Positions 35,485 to 44,516 of a DNA stretch of 64,000 bases are shown here, piece after piece (position 1 is the stretch's first letter; every line of letters starts with the position of its first letter). The stretch covers positions 1,860,001 through 1,924,000 of the forward strand of contig NZ_CP186694.1 in assembly GCF_049532965.1 (NCBI RefSeq), read 5' to 3'. The DNA comes from Roseateles sp049532965. GTDB taxonomy: Bacteria; Pseudomonadota; Gammaproteobacteria; Burkholderiales; Burkholderiaceae_C. The notes under the pieces were generated by a model. It saw only the letters and a program-made list of their open reading frames with translations. It was not told the DNA's origin and did no database searches. The position numbers and the translations under genes were made by a program.

Positions 35485-36135
35485 ATGCCGCTCCTGCACC
35501 AGATCCAGCGTCGCCCGCGCCTGTTGATCGGCGCAGCGACCGGCGCGCTGCTCGCGGCCGCCTGGCCGCTTGACCTGGCCTGGCACACCCGTGCGCTGCT
35601 CGGCTGGAGCGCGGGCGTGTGGACCTACCTGTCGCTGATCGGCTGGATGATGCTGCGCACCGACGCCAAGGATGTCGAGGACCAGGCCCGTGCCATTGCC
35701 GACGGCATGCCCACGGTGCTGGTGCTGGCCACGCTCGGCGGAGCGGCGAGCATGGCGGCGATCGCGCTGGAACTGGCACAGGTCAAGGAGGCCGGCCTGG
35801 CCACGGCCTGGCCGCACCTGCTGGTCGCGGCGGCCACGCTCACCGGCTCGTGGTTGCTGCTGCCGGTGGAGTTCGGGCTGGCCTACGCGTCGCTGTTCCA
35901 CTGCGGCCCGAAGGCGCCGCACGGGCTGGAGTTCCCCGGGGACGAGGAAGCGCCCGACTACCTGGACTTCTTCTACTTCGCCGCGACCGTCGCGGCGACC
36001 TCGCAGACCTCCGACGTCGCGGTCAGCTCCCGGCCGATCCGGCGGCTGGTGCTGGTGCAGGCGGTGCAGGCCTTCGTGTTCAACACCGTGGTGCTGGCGC
36101 TGACGATCAACTTCCTCGCGGGCATGCTGGGCTGA
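35485..36135 (+). CDS. DUF1345 family membrane protein
   Basis: The 216-residue inner-membrane protein has about five transmembrane segments (near residues 12-30, 40-55, 75-100, 110-135 and 190-213) and the DUF1345 signature DYLDFFYFAATVAATSQTSDV. The family has no known function. It ends 23 bases before the convergent purN. Confidence 0.87.
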   Translation: MPLLHQIQRRPRLLIGAATGALLAAAWPLDLAWHTRALLGWSAGVWTYLSLIGWMMLRTDAKDVEDQARAIADGMPTVLVLATLGGAASMAAIALELAQVKEAGLATAWPHLLVAAATLTGSWLLLPVEFGLAYASLFHCGPKAPHGLEFPGDEEAPDYLDFFYFAATVAATSQTSDVAVSSRPIRRLVLVQAVQAFVFNTVVLALTINFLAGMLG

Positions 36136-36158
36136 TCCCGGGGCCCACGACGGATCGC

Positions 36159-36797
36159 TCAGCTGAACATCTGCGCTTCGCCGCCGCGATGGCTGACGCG
36201 TGCGCCGTCGGTGACGAGCGCGCCTTCCACGAACCACTTGACCGCGCTCGGATACATGCGGTGCTCGAGCTTGAGCACGCGCGCCGCCAGGGCGGCCTCG
36301 TCATCGCCATCGAGCACCGGCACGACCGCCTGCGCGACGATGGGCCCGTGATCCAGCTCGGCGGTGACGAAGTGGACCGTCGCGCCGGCCACGCGGCAGC
36401 CGGCCTCGATGGCGCGCTGGTGGGTGTGCAGTCCCGGAAAGGCCGGCAGCAGCGACGGGTGGATGTTGAGCATCCGGCCCGCGTAATGGGCGGTGAAGCC
36501 CGGCGTCAGGATCCGCATGAAGCCGGCGAGCACCACCAGGTCCGGCACGAACCCGTCGATGACGCGCTGCAGCTCGGCATCGAACGCGACCCGCGCCGCG
36601 TCGCCCCTGCCGAAGGCCGTGTGATCGACGACCGCTGTCGCGACGCCATGCGCCCGGGCGAACTCGAGGCCCGCCGCGCCGGGCCGGTTGCTGATCACGG
36701 CGGCGATGCGGGCCGGCCATCCACCGGCCGCGCAGGCCTGGACGATGGCTTCCATGTTGGAGCCCCGCCCCGAGATCAGGATCACGATGTTTTTCAT
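36159..36797 (-). CDS. purN: phosphoribosylglycinamide formyltransferase
   Basis: PurN transfers a formyl group from 10-formyl-THF to GAR in purine synthesis. The 212-residue protein has the start KNIVILISGRGSNMEAIVQA, the catalytic Asn-His region MLNIHPSLLPAFPGLHTHQ, and the catalytic Asp in AELDHGPIVAQ. The ATG at 36797 gives the conserved N-terminus; an open upstream extension is not protein-like. It is divergent from trpS. Confidence 0.96.
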   Translation of the reverse strand: MKNIVILISGRGSNMEAIVQACAAGGWPARIAAVISNRPGAAGLEFARAHGVATAVVDHTAFGRGDAARVAFDAELQRVIDGFVPDLVVLAGFMRILTPGFTAHYAGRMLNIHPSLLPAFPGLHTHQRAIEAGCRVAGATVHFVTAELDHGPIVAQAVVPVLDGDDEAALAARVLKLEHRMYPSAVKWFVEGALVTDGARVSHRGGEAQMFS

Positions 36798-36866
36798 GGG
36801 CCGGCAGTGTAGCCAAGGCCCTGGCCGGCACCGAGGTGACCGGCGGACGGGACCGCCGCCACTCCC

Positions 36867-36872
36867 TACAAT
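36867..36872 (+). promoter_or_regulatory. -10 element for trpS
   Basis: TACAAT lies 38 bases before the trpS start in the short gap to purN. A convincing -35 was not seen. The same hexamer recurs upstream of several genes in the window. Confidence 0.45.
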
Positions 36873-36909
36873 CGCCCTCCCTCGCCGCCGCCCGACGCCG
36901 CCTGACGCC

Positions 36910-37926
36910 ATGACCGATCTCCCCTCCCCGACTTCCCGCCAGCGTGTGCTGTCCGGCATGCGTCCGACCGGCGCGCTCCACCTGGGCCACTACCACGGCG
37001 CGCTGAAGAACTGGGTGCGGCTGCAGTCGGCCTACGACTGCTTTTTCTTCGTCGCGGACTGGCATGCGCTGACGACGCACTACCAGCACCGCGAGGGCCT
37101 GGAGCAGAGCGTCTACGACATGGTCGTCGACTGGCTGGCCGCCGGCATCGATCCGGAACAGGCCACGCTGTTCATCCAGAGCCGCATGCCCGAGCACGCC
37201 GAACTCTTCACGCTGCTGGCGATGAGCACGCCCTCGAGCTGGCTGGAGCGCATGCCGAGCTACAAGGACCCGGTGGCCGGCAACCGCGAACTGGCGACCT
37301 ACGGCTTCCTCGGCTATCCGCTGCTTCAGGCGGCGGACATCCTGATCTACAAGGCCGCGTTCGTGCCGGTCGGCGAGGACCAGGCGCCGCACGTGGAAGT
37401 CACGCGCGAGGTGGCGCGCCGGTTCAACCACCTGTACCGGCCGACCGCCGCCCCGCTGCTGCCGGAACCCCAGGCGCTGCTGACGGAGACCTCGCGCCTG
37501 CCCGGCCTGGACGGCCGCAAGATGAGCAAGACCTACGGCAACGCGATCGCGATGCGCGACGCGCCGGAGGTCGTGGCCGAGAAGGTCCGCACGATGCAGA
37601 CCGACCCGCAGCGCGTTCGGCGCGGCGATCCCGGCGAGCCGGAACACTGCCCGGTCTGGGCCCTGCACAAGGTCTATGCCGACAGCGACACCCGCGCCTG
37701 GGTGGAATCGGGCTGCCGCAGCGCGGGCATCGGTTGCCTGGATTGCAAGCAACCGTTGATCGACGCGATCCATGACGAACAGGCGCCCTGGCGCGAGCGG
37801 GCGGACGAATTGCTGGCCGATCCGAAGAAGGTCCACTGGATCGTCGAGGTCGGCACCGAACGTGCCCGTGCGGTGGCACGCAAGACGCTGCGCGAAGTGC
37901 GCAGCGCCATGGGCATCGACTACTGA
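36910..37926 (+). CDS. trpS: tryptophanyl-tRNA synthetase
   Basis: This class I synthetase charges tRNA-Trp. The 338-residue enzyme has the HIGH-type motif LHLGHYHG at residues 23-30, and the KMSKS loop reads KMSKT at residues 204-208. Other blocks include FFFVADWHALTTHY, SWLERMPSYKD and GYPLLQAADILIYKA. The ATG at 36910 is chosen because it gives the normal length. The next gene starts two bases after its stop. Confidence 0.97.
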   Translation: MTDLPSPTSRQRVLSGMRPTGALHLGHYHGALKNWVRLQSAYDCFFFVADWHALTTHYQHREGLEQSVYDMVVDWLAAGIDPEQATLFIQSRMPEHAELFTLLAMSTPSSWLERMPSYKDPVAGNRELATYGFLGYPLLQAADILIYKAAFVPVGEDQAPHVEVTREVARRFNHLYRPTAAPLLPEPQALLTETSRLPGLDGRKMSKTYGNAIAMRDAPEVVAEKVRTMQTDPQRVRRGDPGEPEHCPVWALHKVYADSDTRAWVESGCRSAGIGCLDCKQPLIDAIHDEQAPWRERADELLADPKKVHWIVEVGTERARAVARKTLREVRSAMGIDY

Positions 37927-37927
37927 G

Positions 37928-38422
37928 ATGGCAGGCATCCACATCGCCGACATCGAATCCGCCATCAACTGGTGGCGCCAGCGCTCCCCGGGCGACGGCG
38001 TGACGCTGAGCCCGGAACTGCGCGCGCTCGCCGAGGTCTACGCGCTGATGGTCTTCCATCACGAGACCGAATGCGACGAGCACACGCTGCCCGCGCCGGC
38101 GATGGCCGCCTGGATGCGCTGGTACGACACGACGCCCGATGCGCCCTGCATCGCGATCTGCTCGACCAGCCAGGGCGACGAGCTGTGCAAGGGCTGCGGG
38201 CGGAGCTTCGACGAGGTGCAGGACTGGCCGGTGTTCACGCCCGCGGAAAAGCGCGCGACCTGGCGGCGCATCACGCTCGAAGGCACGGCTTGGCGGTTCA
38301 ACCGCTATGCCGAGCGGGCCATCGAGCGGGCCATCGAGCGGTCTGTCGAGCAGCCTGTCGACCGCACGGCCGACCCCGCATCGGACCGGCGCGACACGCC
38401 GGACCCGGCCCCGAATGACTAG
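37928..38422 (+). CDS. DUF3717 and DUF1289 fusion protein
   Basis: Residues about 1-65 match the DUF3717 helical domain (IHIADIESAINWWRQRSP), and residues about 72-125 match DUF1289 (CIAICSTSQGDELCKGCGRS, four cysteines, possibly metal-binding). The tail (about 128-164) consists of four-residue repeats of the type ERAI, encoded by 12-base DNA repeats. No function is known for either domain. It starts 2 bases after trpS and overlaps the MATE gene by 8 bases, so the three are probably one operon. Confidence 0.85.
   Translation: MAGIHIADIESAINWWRQRSPGDGVTLSPELRALAEVYALMVFHHETECDEHTLPAPAMAAWMRWYDTTPDAPCIAICSTSQGDELCKGCGRSFDEVQDWPVFTPAEKRATWRRITLEGTAWRFNRYAERAIERAIERSVEQPVDRTADPASDRRDTPDPAPND
38312..38359 (+). 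repeat. four tandem 12-bp repeats in the DUF1289 gene
   Basis: GAGCGGGCCATC is repeated exactly at 38312-38323 and 38324-38335, followed by the diverged copies GAGCGGTCTGTC and GAGCAGCCTGTC. Because the unit is 12 bases, changes in copy number keep the frame and lengthen or shorten the charged tail. Confidence 0.88.
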
Positions 38423-39803
38423 CCGCCTCGCCAGCCTGCGGCAGATCCTGCCGCTCGCGTGGCCGGTGTTCATCGGGCAGTTGGCGGTGCTCGCGTACTC
38501 GACGATCGACACGCTGCTGGTCGCGAGGCACTCCGCGATCGACCTCGCCGCGCTGGCGGTCGGCTCGGCCGTGTACACCTCGGTGTTCGTGGGCCTCATG
38601 GGCGTGGTGCTGGCGATCTCGCCCGTGGCCGGACAGCTCTTCGGCGCCGGGCGCATGACCGAGGCCGGCGACAGCCTGCACCAGGCGGCGTGGCTCGCGC
38701 TCGCGCTGACCGCCGTGGGCGAGCTCATCCTCTGGTTCCCGCAGCCCTTCCTGGCGATCTCCCAGGTCAGCCCGGAGATCGGCGCCAAGGTGCGCGACTA
38801 CCTGCGCATGCTGGGCGTCGCCTTGCCGGCCGCGCTGCTGTTCACCGCCTACCGCGGCTTCAACACGGCGGTGTCGCGGCCCAAGGCGGTGATGGCCTTG
38901 CAGATCGGCGGGCTGGCGCTGAAGTTCCCGGCGAGCGCGCTGCTGGTCGGCGGCTTCGCGGCGGGTCCGATCCAGGTCCCGCCGCTGGGCGCCGTCGGCT
39001 GTGCGATCGCCACCGCGATCGTGATGTGGAGCCAGTTGCTGATCGCGTTGGTGGTGCTCAAGCGGGACCCGTTCTATGCGGGCTTCGGCTTCGCCCGCAC
39101 CGGGCTGCACCGCCCGCGCAAGGACACCTTCTGGCGACTGCTGAAGCTGGGCGTGCCGATGGGCGCCTCGGTGCTGATCGAGGTGACGGGCTTCACCTTC
39201 ATGGCCATCTTCATCGCTCGCCTGGGCACGACGCCGGTAGCCGGCCACCAGCTGTGCGCGAACCTCGTCGCGATGATGTTCATGCTCCCGCTCGCGCAAG
39301 CCAACGCCTGCAGCACGCTGGTGGCGCAGGCGATCGGCGCGCGCGACTTCGCGGCGGCGCGCCGGCTCGGCTGGCATGGCCTGGAGATCGCGCTGGCGAT
39401 CGCCTTCGTGCTCGGCGCGGTGATCTTCCTGCTGCGCGAGCAGGTGCTGGGGCTCTACACCCGTGATGCCGCCATCATCGCCGCCGCGCTGCCGCTGCTC
39501 GGCTGGGTCTGGCTCTTCCACGTGTCGGACGCGGCACAGACCGTCGCGGCCTTCGTGCTGCGCGCCCACCACATCGCGACCGCGCCGATGCTGATCTACG
39601 CGTTCGCGATCTGGGGCTTGGGACTCGGCGGCGGCTACTGGCTGGTCTTCGGCGACCACGCCACCGAACTGCCCGCGATCATGCAGGGCGCGATGGGCTT
39701 CTGGAGCGCCGCATCGGCCGGGCTGGCGGCGGCCGCCCTGGGGCTGGGCGCGCTGCTCGCCGTCGTGCATCGGCGGGAAGTCCGCGACGGCACGAGGCAC
39801 TAG
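38415..39803 (+). CDS. MATE family multidrug efflux protein
   Basis: The 462-residue membrane protein has about twelve transmembrane helices in two related halves, typical of NorM-type exporters driven by Na+ or H+ (SPVAGQLFGAGRMTEAGDSL, LRMLGVALPAALLFTAYRGF, GVPMGASVLIEVTGF). The start ATG at 38415 overlaps the previous gene by 8 bases. Substrate specificity cannot be deduced. Confidence 0.92.
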   Translation: MTSRLASLRQILPLAWPVFIGQLAVLAYSTIDTLLVARHSAIDLAALAVGSAVYTSVFVGLMGVVLAISPVAGQLFGAGRMTEAGDSLHQAAWLALALTAVGELILWFPQPFLAISQVSPEIGAKVRDYLRMLGVALPAALLFTAYRGFNTAVSRPKAVMALQIGGLALKFPASALLVGGFAAGPIQVPPLGAVGCAIATAIVMWSQLLIALVVLKRDPFYAGFGFARTGLHRPRKDTFWRLLKLGVPMGASVLIEVTGFTFMAIFIARLGTTPVAGHQLCANLVAMMFMLPLAQANACSTLVAQAIGARDFAAARRLGWHGLEIALAIAFVLGAVIFLLREQVLGLYTRDAAIIAAALPLLGWVWLFHVSDAAQTVAAFVLRAHHIATAPMLIYAFAIWGLGLGGGYWLVFGDHATELPAIMQGAMGFWSAASAGLAAAALGLGALLAVVHRREVRDGTRH

Positions 39804-39809
39804 CCCCGC

Positions 39810-41354
39810 TCAAGGCTGGCGGGCGTTCAGCGGCAGCGTGATCACGAAGCAGCTGCCGCCCCCTTCGCGCGCGTCGCAGCGCACCGTGCCCTGATGGGCG
39901 GTCGCGATCTGCTTGACGAGGTTGAGCCCCAGCCCCACGCCGCCCGACACCTCCGCATGACCGGGCAAGCGGAAGAAGGCTTCGAAGATGCGCTCACGCA
40001 TCGGTTCGGGCACGCCCGGGCCCCGGTCGCAGACCTGCAGCTCGATGCGGTCCTGCCCCTGGCGGCGCACCTTCAGCTCGACCTGCGGACCGCCATAGCG
40101 GCGCGCGTTCTCGAGCAGGTTGCGCAGCGCCCGGCGCAGCAGCCGGTCGTCGCCGTTGATCGTCAGTTGCTCGATGCCCGGCTCGATCTCCAGCTCCGCA
40201 CCGGCCTGCGCGGCCGATTCGGCGGCGATCGCCAGCACGTCGACCCGCTCCAGCCTCAACGACTGCGCGCCGCCCTCGAGCCGGCTGGCCAGCAGCACTT
40301 CCTCGACCAGCGCGTCCAGTTCGGCGATGTTGGTGTTGATCTCCTGGCCCAGCCGCGCGCGCTGCGCCGGCGAGGCGTCGTCCAGCATCGAGAACGCCAT
40401 CTTCAGCCGCGCCAATGGCGAGCGCAGCTCGTGGCTGGCATTGGCGAGCAAGCTCTTGTGCGAGCGCAGCAACGTCTCGATCTGCTCGGCGGCGCGGTTG
40501 AAGCTGCTCGCGAGCGCTGCCACCTCGTCCTTGCCGTTGTCCTGCACCCGGAAGCCGAGGTCGCCGGATCCGAACTGCTCGACACCGGCCTTCAGCGATT
40601 CCAGCCGGCGCGTCAGGCGGCGTACCACCGGATAAGCGCCCCCCGCGACCGCCAGGAACAGCACGGCCAGCAGCACCGCCAGCGCTTCCCCGCTGGGACG
40701 CGGCACCCAGCCGGGCAGCCACGAGCCATTGGCCGCCTCTTCGCGGCGCTGCTGCTCGAGCCGGTCCAGCATGCGCTGGCGCATCTGCTCGACCTCGGGT
40801 CGCGGCTCGCGTCGGGCCGGATCGCGTCCGGCCTCGCGGCCCGGGTCGCGCATCTCTGGCGGCGGACCGTCGACGAACGGATCGCGGCGCTCCTTGAAGA
40901 TCCGGCGCGGTCCGCTCGCGCGGGCCTCGGCCTCCAGCGCCGCCTGCCCGGGGGGTCCCGAGGCGCCTGGCGGCCGGCCCAGGCGCAGGAAGAGCAGATG
41001 CCGGCCGTCGTCCAGCGGAATGCGCTGCACCCGCGAACCGGGCAGGTCCTCGCGTCGCTCGAACAGTGGCGAGGCGCCGATGCGGCGTCCGCGCGCATCC
41101 TCGAGCGCCAGGGCCATGCGCAAGCGCTGGCCCCAGTCCTCGACGGCATCGGCCTGCTCGTCGAGCGGCGCCGTCACCGGCGGCAGCGCGCGCTGCACCA
41201 GCACCGCCAGCGCCACCAGACGCTCCGACGCGGCCTGCTCGAAGGTGCCGCGCTCCTGCTCGATGCGACCCTGGAACAGCCAGGCCGAGCCCAGCGCGAA
41301 CGCCAGCAACACCACCACGACGGTGATGTAGATCCGCAGGTACAGCGCCTTCAC
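39810..41354 (-). CDS. two-component sensor histidine kinase
   Basis: The 514-residue kinase has transmembrane helices at about 8-28 and 223-240, with a periplasmic domain of about 195 residues between them that is rich in Arg, Glu and Pro. This is followed by HAMP, the phosphorylated His308 in ANASHELRSPLARLK, the N box NLLENARRYGG and the G boxes VCDRGPGVPE and GVGLGLNLVKQIA. It resembles CpxA/RstB-type kinases. The start is GTG directly after the response-regulator stop (TAAGTG), implying coupled translation. Confidence 0.94.
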   Translation of the reverse strand: MKALYLRIYITVVVVLLAFALGSAWLFQGRIEQERGTFEQAASERLVALAVLVQRALPPVTAPLDEQADAVEDWGQRLRMALALEDARGRRIGASPLFERREDLPGSRVQRIPLDDGRHLLFLRLGRPPGASGPPGQAALEAEARASGPRRIFKERRDPFVDGPPPEMRDPGREAGRDPARREPRPEVEQMRQRMLDRLEQQRREEAANGSWLPGWVPRPSGEALAVLLAVLFLAVAGGAYPVVRRLTRRLESLKAGVEQFGSGDLGFRVQDNGKDEVAALASSFNRAAEQIETLLRSHKSLLANASHELRSPLARLKMAFSMLDDASPAQRARLGQEINTNIAELDALVEEVLLASRLEGGAQSLRLERVDVLAIAAESAAQAGAELEIEPGIEQLTINGDDRLLRRALRNLLENARRYGGPQVELKVRRQGQDRIELQVCDRGPGVPEPMRERIFEAFFRLPGHAEVSGGVGLGLNLVKQIATAHQGTVRCDAREGGGSCFVITLPLNARQP

Positions 41355-42068
41355 TTACTCCAGGCCTTCGGCATCCTGCTTGCGGGCGAACACATAGCCG
41401 GCGCCGCGCACCGTCAGCACCCGCCGCGGGTTCTTGGGATCGTCCTCGATGACCGAGCGGATGCGCGAGATGTGCACGTCGATCGAGCGGTCGAAGGCTT
41501 CCAGCGGATGGCCCTTGAGCGCGTCCATGATCTGGTCCCGCGACAGCACGCGGCCCGGGCTCTGCGCCAGCACGACCAGCAGGTCGAACTGGTGGCTGGT
41601 CAGGTCGCAGGCCTGGCCGTCCAGGCGCACCTGGCGGGCCGCGAGATCGATCTCCAGCCGCCCGAAGCGCAGGACCTCGTCGCCCATCGCCTGCGGCTCG
41701 GTGCGGCGCAGCAGCGCCTTCACGCGCGCCTGCAGCTCGCGGGGCTCGAAAGGCTTGGGCAGGTAATCGTCGGCGCCCAGCTCCAGGCCCAGGATGCGGT
41801 CCATCGGTTCGCCGCGCGCGGACAGCATCAGCACCGGCAGGCGGCGCCAGCGCTTGTCGCTGCGCAGCTGGCGGCAGAACTCCAGGCCGTCGCCGTCGGG
41901 CAGCATCAGGTCCAGCACCAGCAGTTCGAACTGGCCCGCCTCCAGCGCGGCGCGCCCCTGGGCCAGCGACCCGGCGAAGCTGACGTCGAATCCGGCACTG
42001 CTGAGGTAGTCCCCCAGCATCGCGGTCAGGCGGGCGTCGTCATCGATCAGCAGCAGTCGTGGGTTCAT
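41355..42068 (-). CDS. OmpR-family response regulator
   Basis: The 237-residue protein has a receiver domain with Asp9-Asp11, phosphoacceptor Asp53 (LLVLDLMLPDGDG) and the conserved Lys in YLPKPFEPREL, followed by a winged-helix DNA-binding domain (DRSIDVHISRIRSVIEDD, RVLTVRGAGYVFA). It pairs with the adjacent kinase. The start MNPRLLLIDDD is chosen; an ATG 26 codons upstream is possible but would give an unusual extension. The Spy-like gene lies 94 bases upstream on the same strand and may be a target. Confidence 0.94.
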   Translation of the reverse strand: MNPRLLLIDDDARLTAMLGDYLSSAGFDVSFAGSLAQGRAALEAGQFELLVLDLMLPDGDGLEFCRQLRSDKRWRRLPVLMLSARGEPMDRILGLELGADDYLPKPFEPRELQARVKALLRRTEPQAMGDEVLRFGRLEIDLAARQVRLDGQACDLTSHQFDLLVVLAQSPGRVLSRDQIMDALKGHPLEAFDRSIDVHISRIRSVIEDDPKNPRRVLTVRGAGYVFARKQDAEGLE

Positions 42069-42162
42069 CGGGCGTTGGGAAGCGGCGGCCGACCGGGCCG
42101 GATCGGCCAGGCCGCGCGCCGCGGACTCATCGAAAGTCTGAAGCATAGCCGGCCTCTTGCGC

Positions 42163-42756
42163 TCAGCGGTCGGTGAACGGTGCGGGAACCGGGTTGTCCG
42201 CGTTGCCCTCGCGGCGGTCCTTGCGGTGCTGCGCGCGGTCCTTCATGCGCTCCTTCATCGTCTCGCGCTGCTGTTGCATCAACTGGGCGATCTTGGTCCG
42301 CTGCTCGGGCGTCAGCACCCGCGACGCGTCGATCATCGCCAGCGTCATCCGCTTGGAGGCGACCTCGCGCTGCGCGGCGATCTGCTGACGCACCTGCTCG
42401 ACCGCATTGGCGTCGACCGTCGGCGCGGTGAACAACGCCTGCATGCGCTCGTGCAGCTGGCGCCCGGTTTCGCGCTGGCCCTTCAGGTCGTTGCGGGCCG
42501 CATCGAAGATCTGCTTGAGCTGCGCGCGTTGCGCGTCGGTGACGCCGGCCTCCTTCAGCAGCCGGCCGTGCATGGCGCCGCCGAATTCCCCGAACCCGCC
42601 GAAGCCCGGCCCGCCACGGTGCATCGCATGCGCAGGGGGCGGCACGTCGCCGGGCGCCGTCTGCGCCTGGACGGCGAATGCGGCGACGCTCATCGCCGCG
42701 GCGATGCCGATCAATTGCAGGGGGCGGGCGACGCGACTGGAAAAACTCTTGACCAT
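42163..42756 (-). CDS. Spy/CpxP-family periplasmic protein
   Basis: The 197-residue protein has a signal peptide (cleavage near VQAQ) and a helical Spy/CpxP domain with two LTxxQ-type motifs, VTDAQRAQLKQIF and LTPEQRTKIAQL. Such proteins act as periplasmic chaperones or damp a Cpx-type kinase. A His/Gly-rich stretch follows the signal. The C-terminus is rich in Lys, Arg and Met. The start at 42756 has GGAG six bases upstream. Its position before the regulator/kinase pair suggests a feedback partner. Confidence 0.87.
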   Translation of the reverse strand: MVKSFSSRVARPLQLIGIAAAMSVAAFAVQAQTAPGDVPPPAHAMHRGGPGFGGFGEFGGAMHGRLLKEAGVTDAQRAQLKQIFDAARNDLKGQRETGRQLHERMQALFTAPTVDANAVEQVRQQIAAQREVASKRMTLAMIDASRVLTPEQRTKIAQLMQQQRETMKERMKDRAQHRKDRREGNADNPVPAPFTDR

Positions 42757-42884
42757 CTCGATCTCCAACTCGTTCTGAGGTGAGGAAATGGTCGAGGGCG
42801 CGCGTCAATTGGCCGTGGGCGCGCCGTAAAGAATCGTGAAATGAATCGAAGAGACTGGACGGCGCCGGGGCCGGCGCCACCCGT

Positions 42885-44516
42885 TCAGCGGCGTGCGTAG
42901 ACGCGCAACTCCCGTTCGTCCGGGCGGTGGCGGCCCGTGATCGGGATCGTCTCGCGCAGCACGAAGCAGCAATCCGAATCCAGCAGCCGCTGCAGCGCCT
43001 GCATCGAGGGCTGGTCCCCGAGGTACCCGGTCTGCGAGACGACCACATCGACCCGCTCACGGTCCAGCAGCGCGCGGATGGCCGGCTCGTCCAGGCCCCG
43101 GTCGCGGATGCCGAGCTGGCGCATGATCGTCATCTCCACCAGGAGCTTGTCGGCGCGGCGCACGGCCAGGTCCGGCCTGGCCGTGTCGGCCCGCATGGCG
43201 ACGATGAAGTTGCCGTCGCGGTGGGCCGAGATCAGCACCCGCGCGTCCCTCGGCGCAAGCCGTGCCGCCGCCTGGGCCGCCTCCCGGTGCCCGGTGAGCC
43301 GAGGCACGTCGGACCACCGCCCCGACACGGCCGCTTCCACCAGCATCAGCGCGGCCAGCGCCGGCACCGCCATCGGCACCGGCACCGGCATCGGCATCGA
43401 CGCCTTGGCCATCCCGCCAGCCGTGGACCAGCGGCCCAGCACCAGCCCCGCCGCCAGCATCGCGAACGGCAGGATCGGCAGGCCGAATCGCGGCTCCTTG
43501 TTGGACACGATGCTGAAGAAGCCCCACGCCAGCAGCGCCATCGCCAACATCAGCCCGGCGCGGCCCCGCACCGCCGCGAGCCACTGCGAGGGCGCACGCA
43601 GCAGCCACGCGGCCAGTCCGAGCAGCAGCAGCGCCAATCCGGCCGCCCCCAGTTGCTCGGGGAACCGGGCCGCATACCAGCCCCAGTTCCACCAGGAGAC
43701 CAGCGGCGGCATGTCGGGCATCTTGCCGGCGAGGCTGCCCACGACGGACGAGAAGTACAGCACCGACGCCACGGCGGGCAGCGCCAGCAGGCCGTAGAGC
43801 CCGGTGGCCGCGAGCCGGCCCCGCCACGGCTGCGCGCGGCCGACGGGATGGACGAACACCACGGCCAGCCACAGTGGCCACGCGAACACCGTCTGCACCC
43901 GGGTCAACATCGCGCAGCCCAGCAACACCGCGCCAAGCACCAGCCAGCGCGTGCGCGGCGCCTCCAGGAAGCGCGCCAGCGCCCACGCGCCCCAGACGAG
44001 CAGGCTCAGTGCCGGCACGTCGAGCTGCACCTGCCGGCCCCACAGCGCCACTTCGGGCACCAGGACGAGCATCAGGCCCAGCGCGAAGGCACCGGCACGG
44101 CCGATCACCGGCCGGGCGACCGCATAGCCGCCCACGGCGAGCGCGGCCGCGAAGGCCGCCACCACCGCCTGGCAGACCGCGTGGCTGACGCCGAAGATCC
44201 CGAGCACTGGTGCCGTCGCCAGGTAGAGGAACGGCGGATAGAAGCCGATGTTGATGCCGGGGTACTGCGCGTAATAGGCGCGAGCGAAGGCGATCGGATC
44301 GCGCCACCCGCCCTGCGCGAAGAAGTCGTGGATGAAGATGCTGTTCATCGCGTGACGGGCGGAGTCGTACCACCAGAAGTCGCCGTCATGCGGCGCGCTC
44401 CACGCGTAGCCCGCCAGCACCAGCACGCCCAGCAGTCCGGCCGGCCAGGCGGCCCGCCACCGCCATCGGTCCGGCGAGTCCCGCTCCGGCGGGTCCAGCG
44501 CCGCCACCGCGCTCAC
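42885..44516 (-). CDS. membrane glycosyltransferase (GT39/ArnT-like)
   Basis: The 543-residue protein has about eleven transmembrane helices and an early periplasmic loop with acidic residues (PHDGDFWWYDSARHAMNS), as in GT-C enzymes that use polyprenyl-phosphate sugars. A final soluble domain of about 130 residues includes RRADKLLVEMTIMRQLGIRD. The start is GTG at 44516, in a GTGA overlap with the GtrB-like gene. It would transfer the sugar flipped to the periplasm; acceptor and sugar are unknown. A run MPMPVPVPM is encoded by six-base repeats. Confidence 0.85.
   Translation of the reverse strand: MSAVAALDPPERDSPDRWRWRAAWPAGLLGVLVLAGYAWSAPHDGDFWWYDSARHAMNSIFIHDFFAQGGWRDPIAFARAYYAQYPGINIGFYPPFLYLATAPVLGIFGVSHAVCQAVVAAFAAALAVGGYAVARPVIGRAGAFALGLMLVLVPEVALWGRQVQLDVPALSLLVWGAWALARFLEAPRTRWLVLGAVLLGCAMLTRVQTVFAWPLWLAVVFVHPVGRAQPWRGRLAATGLYGLLALPAVASVLYFSSVVGSLAGKMPDMPPLVSWWNWGWYAARFPEQLGAAGLALLLLGLAAWLLRAPSQWLAAVRGRAGLMLAMALLAWGFFSIVSNKEPRFGLPILPFAMLAAGLVLGRWSTAGGMAKASMPMPVPVPMAVPALAALMLVEAAVSGRWSDVPRLTGHREAAQAAARLAPRDARVLISAHRDGNFIVAMRADTARPDLAVRRADKLLVEMTIMRQLGIRDRGLDEPAIRALLDRERVDVVVSQTGYLGDQPSMQALQRLLDSDCCFVLRETIPITGRHRPDERELRVYARR
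43370..43399. repeat. in-frame six-bp repeats inside the GT39-like gene
   Basis: On the plus strand GCCATC, GGCACC, GGCACC, GGCATC and GGCATC follow each other. On the coding strand they give alternating Met/Val-Pro dipeptides in a membrane-proximal segment. Copy-number change would not shift the frame. Confidence 0.75.
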
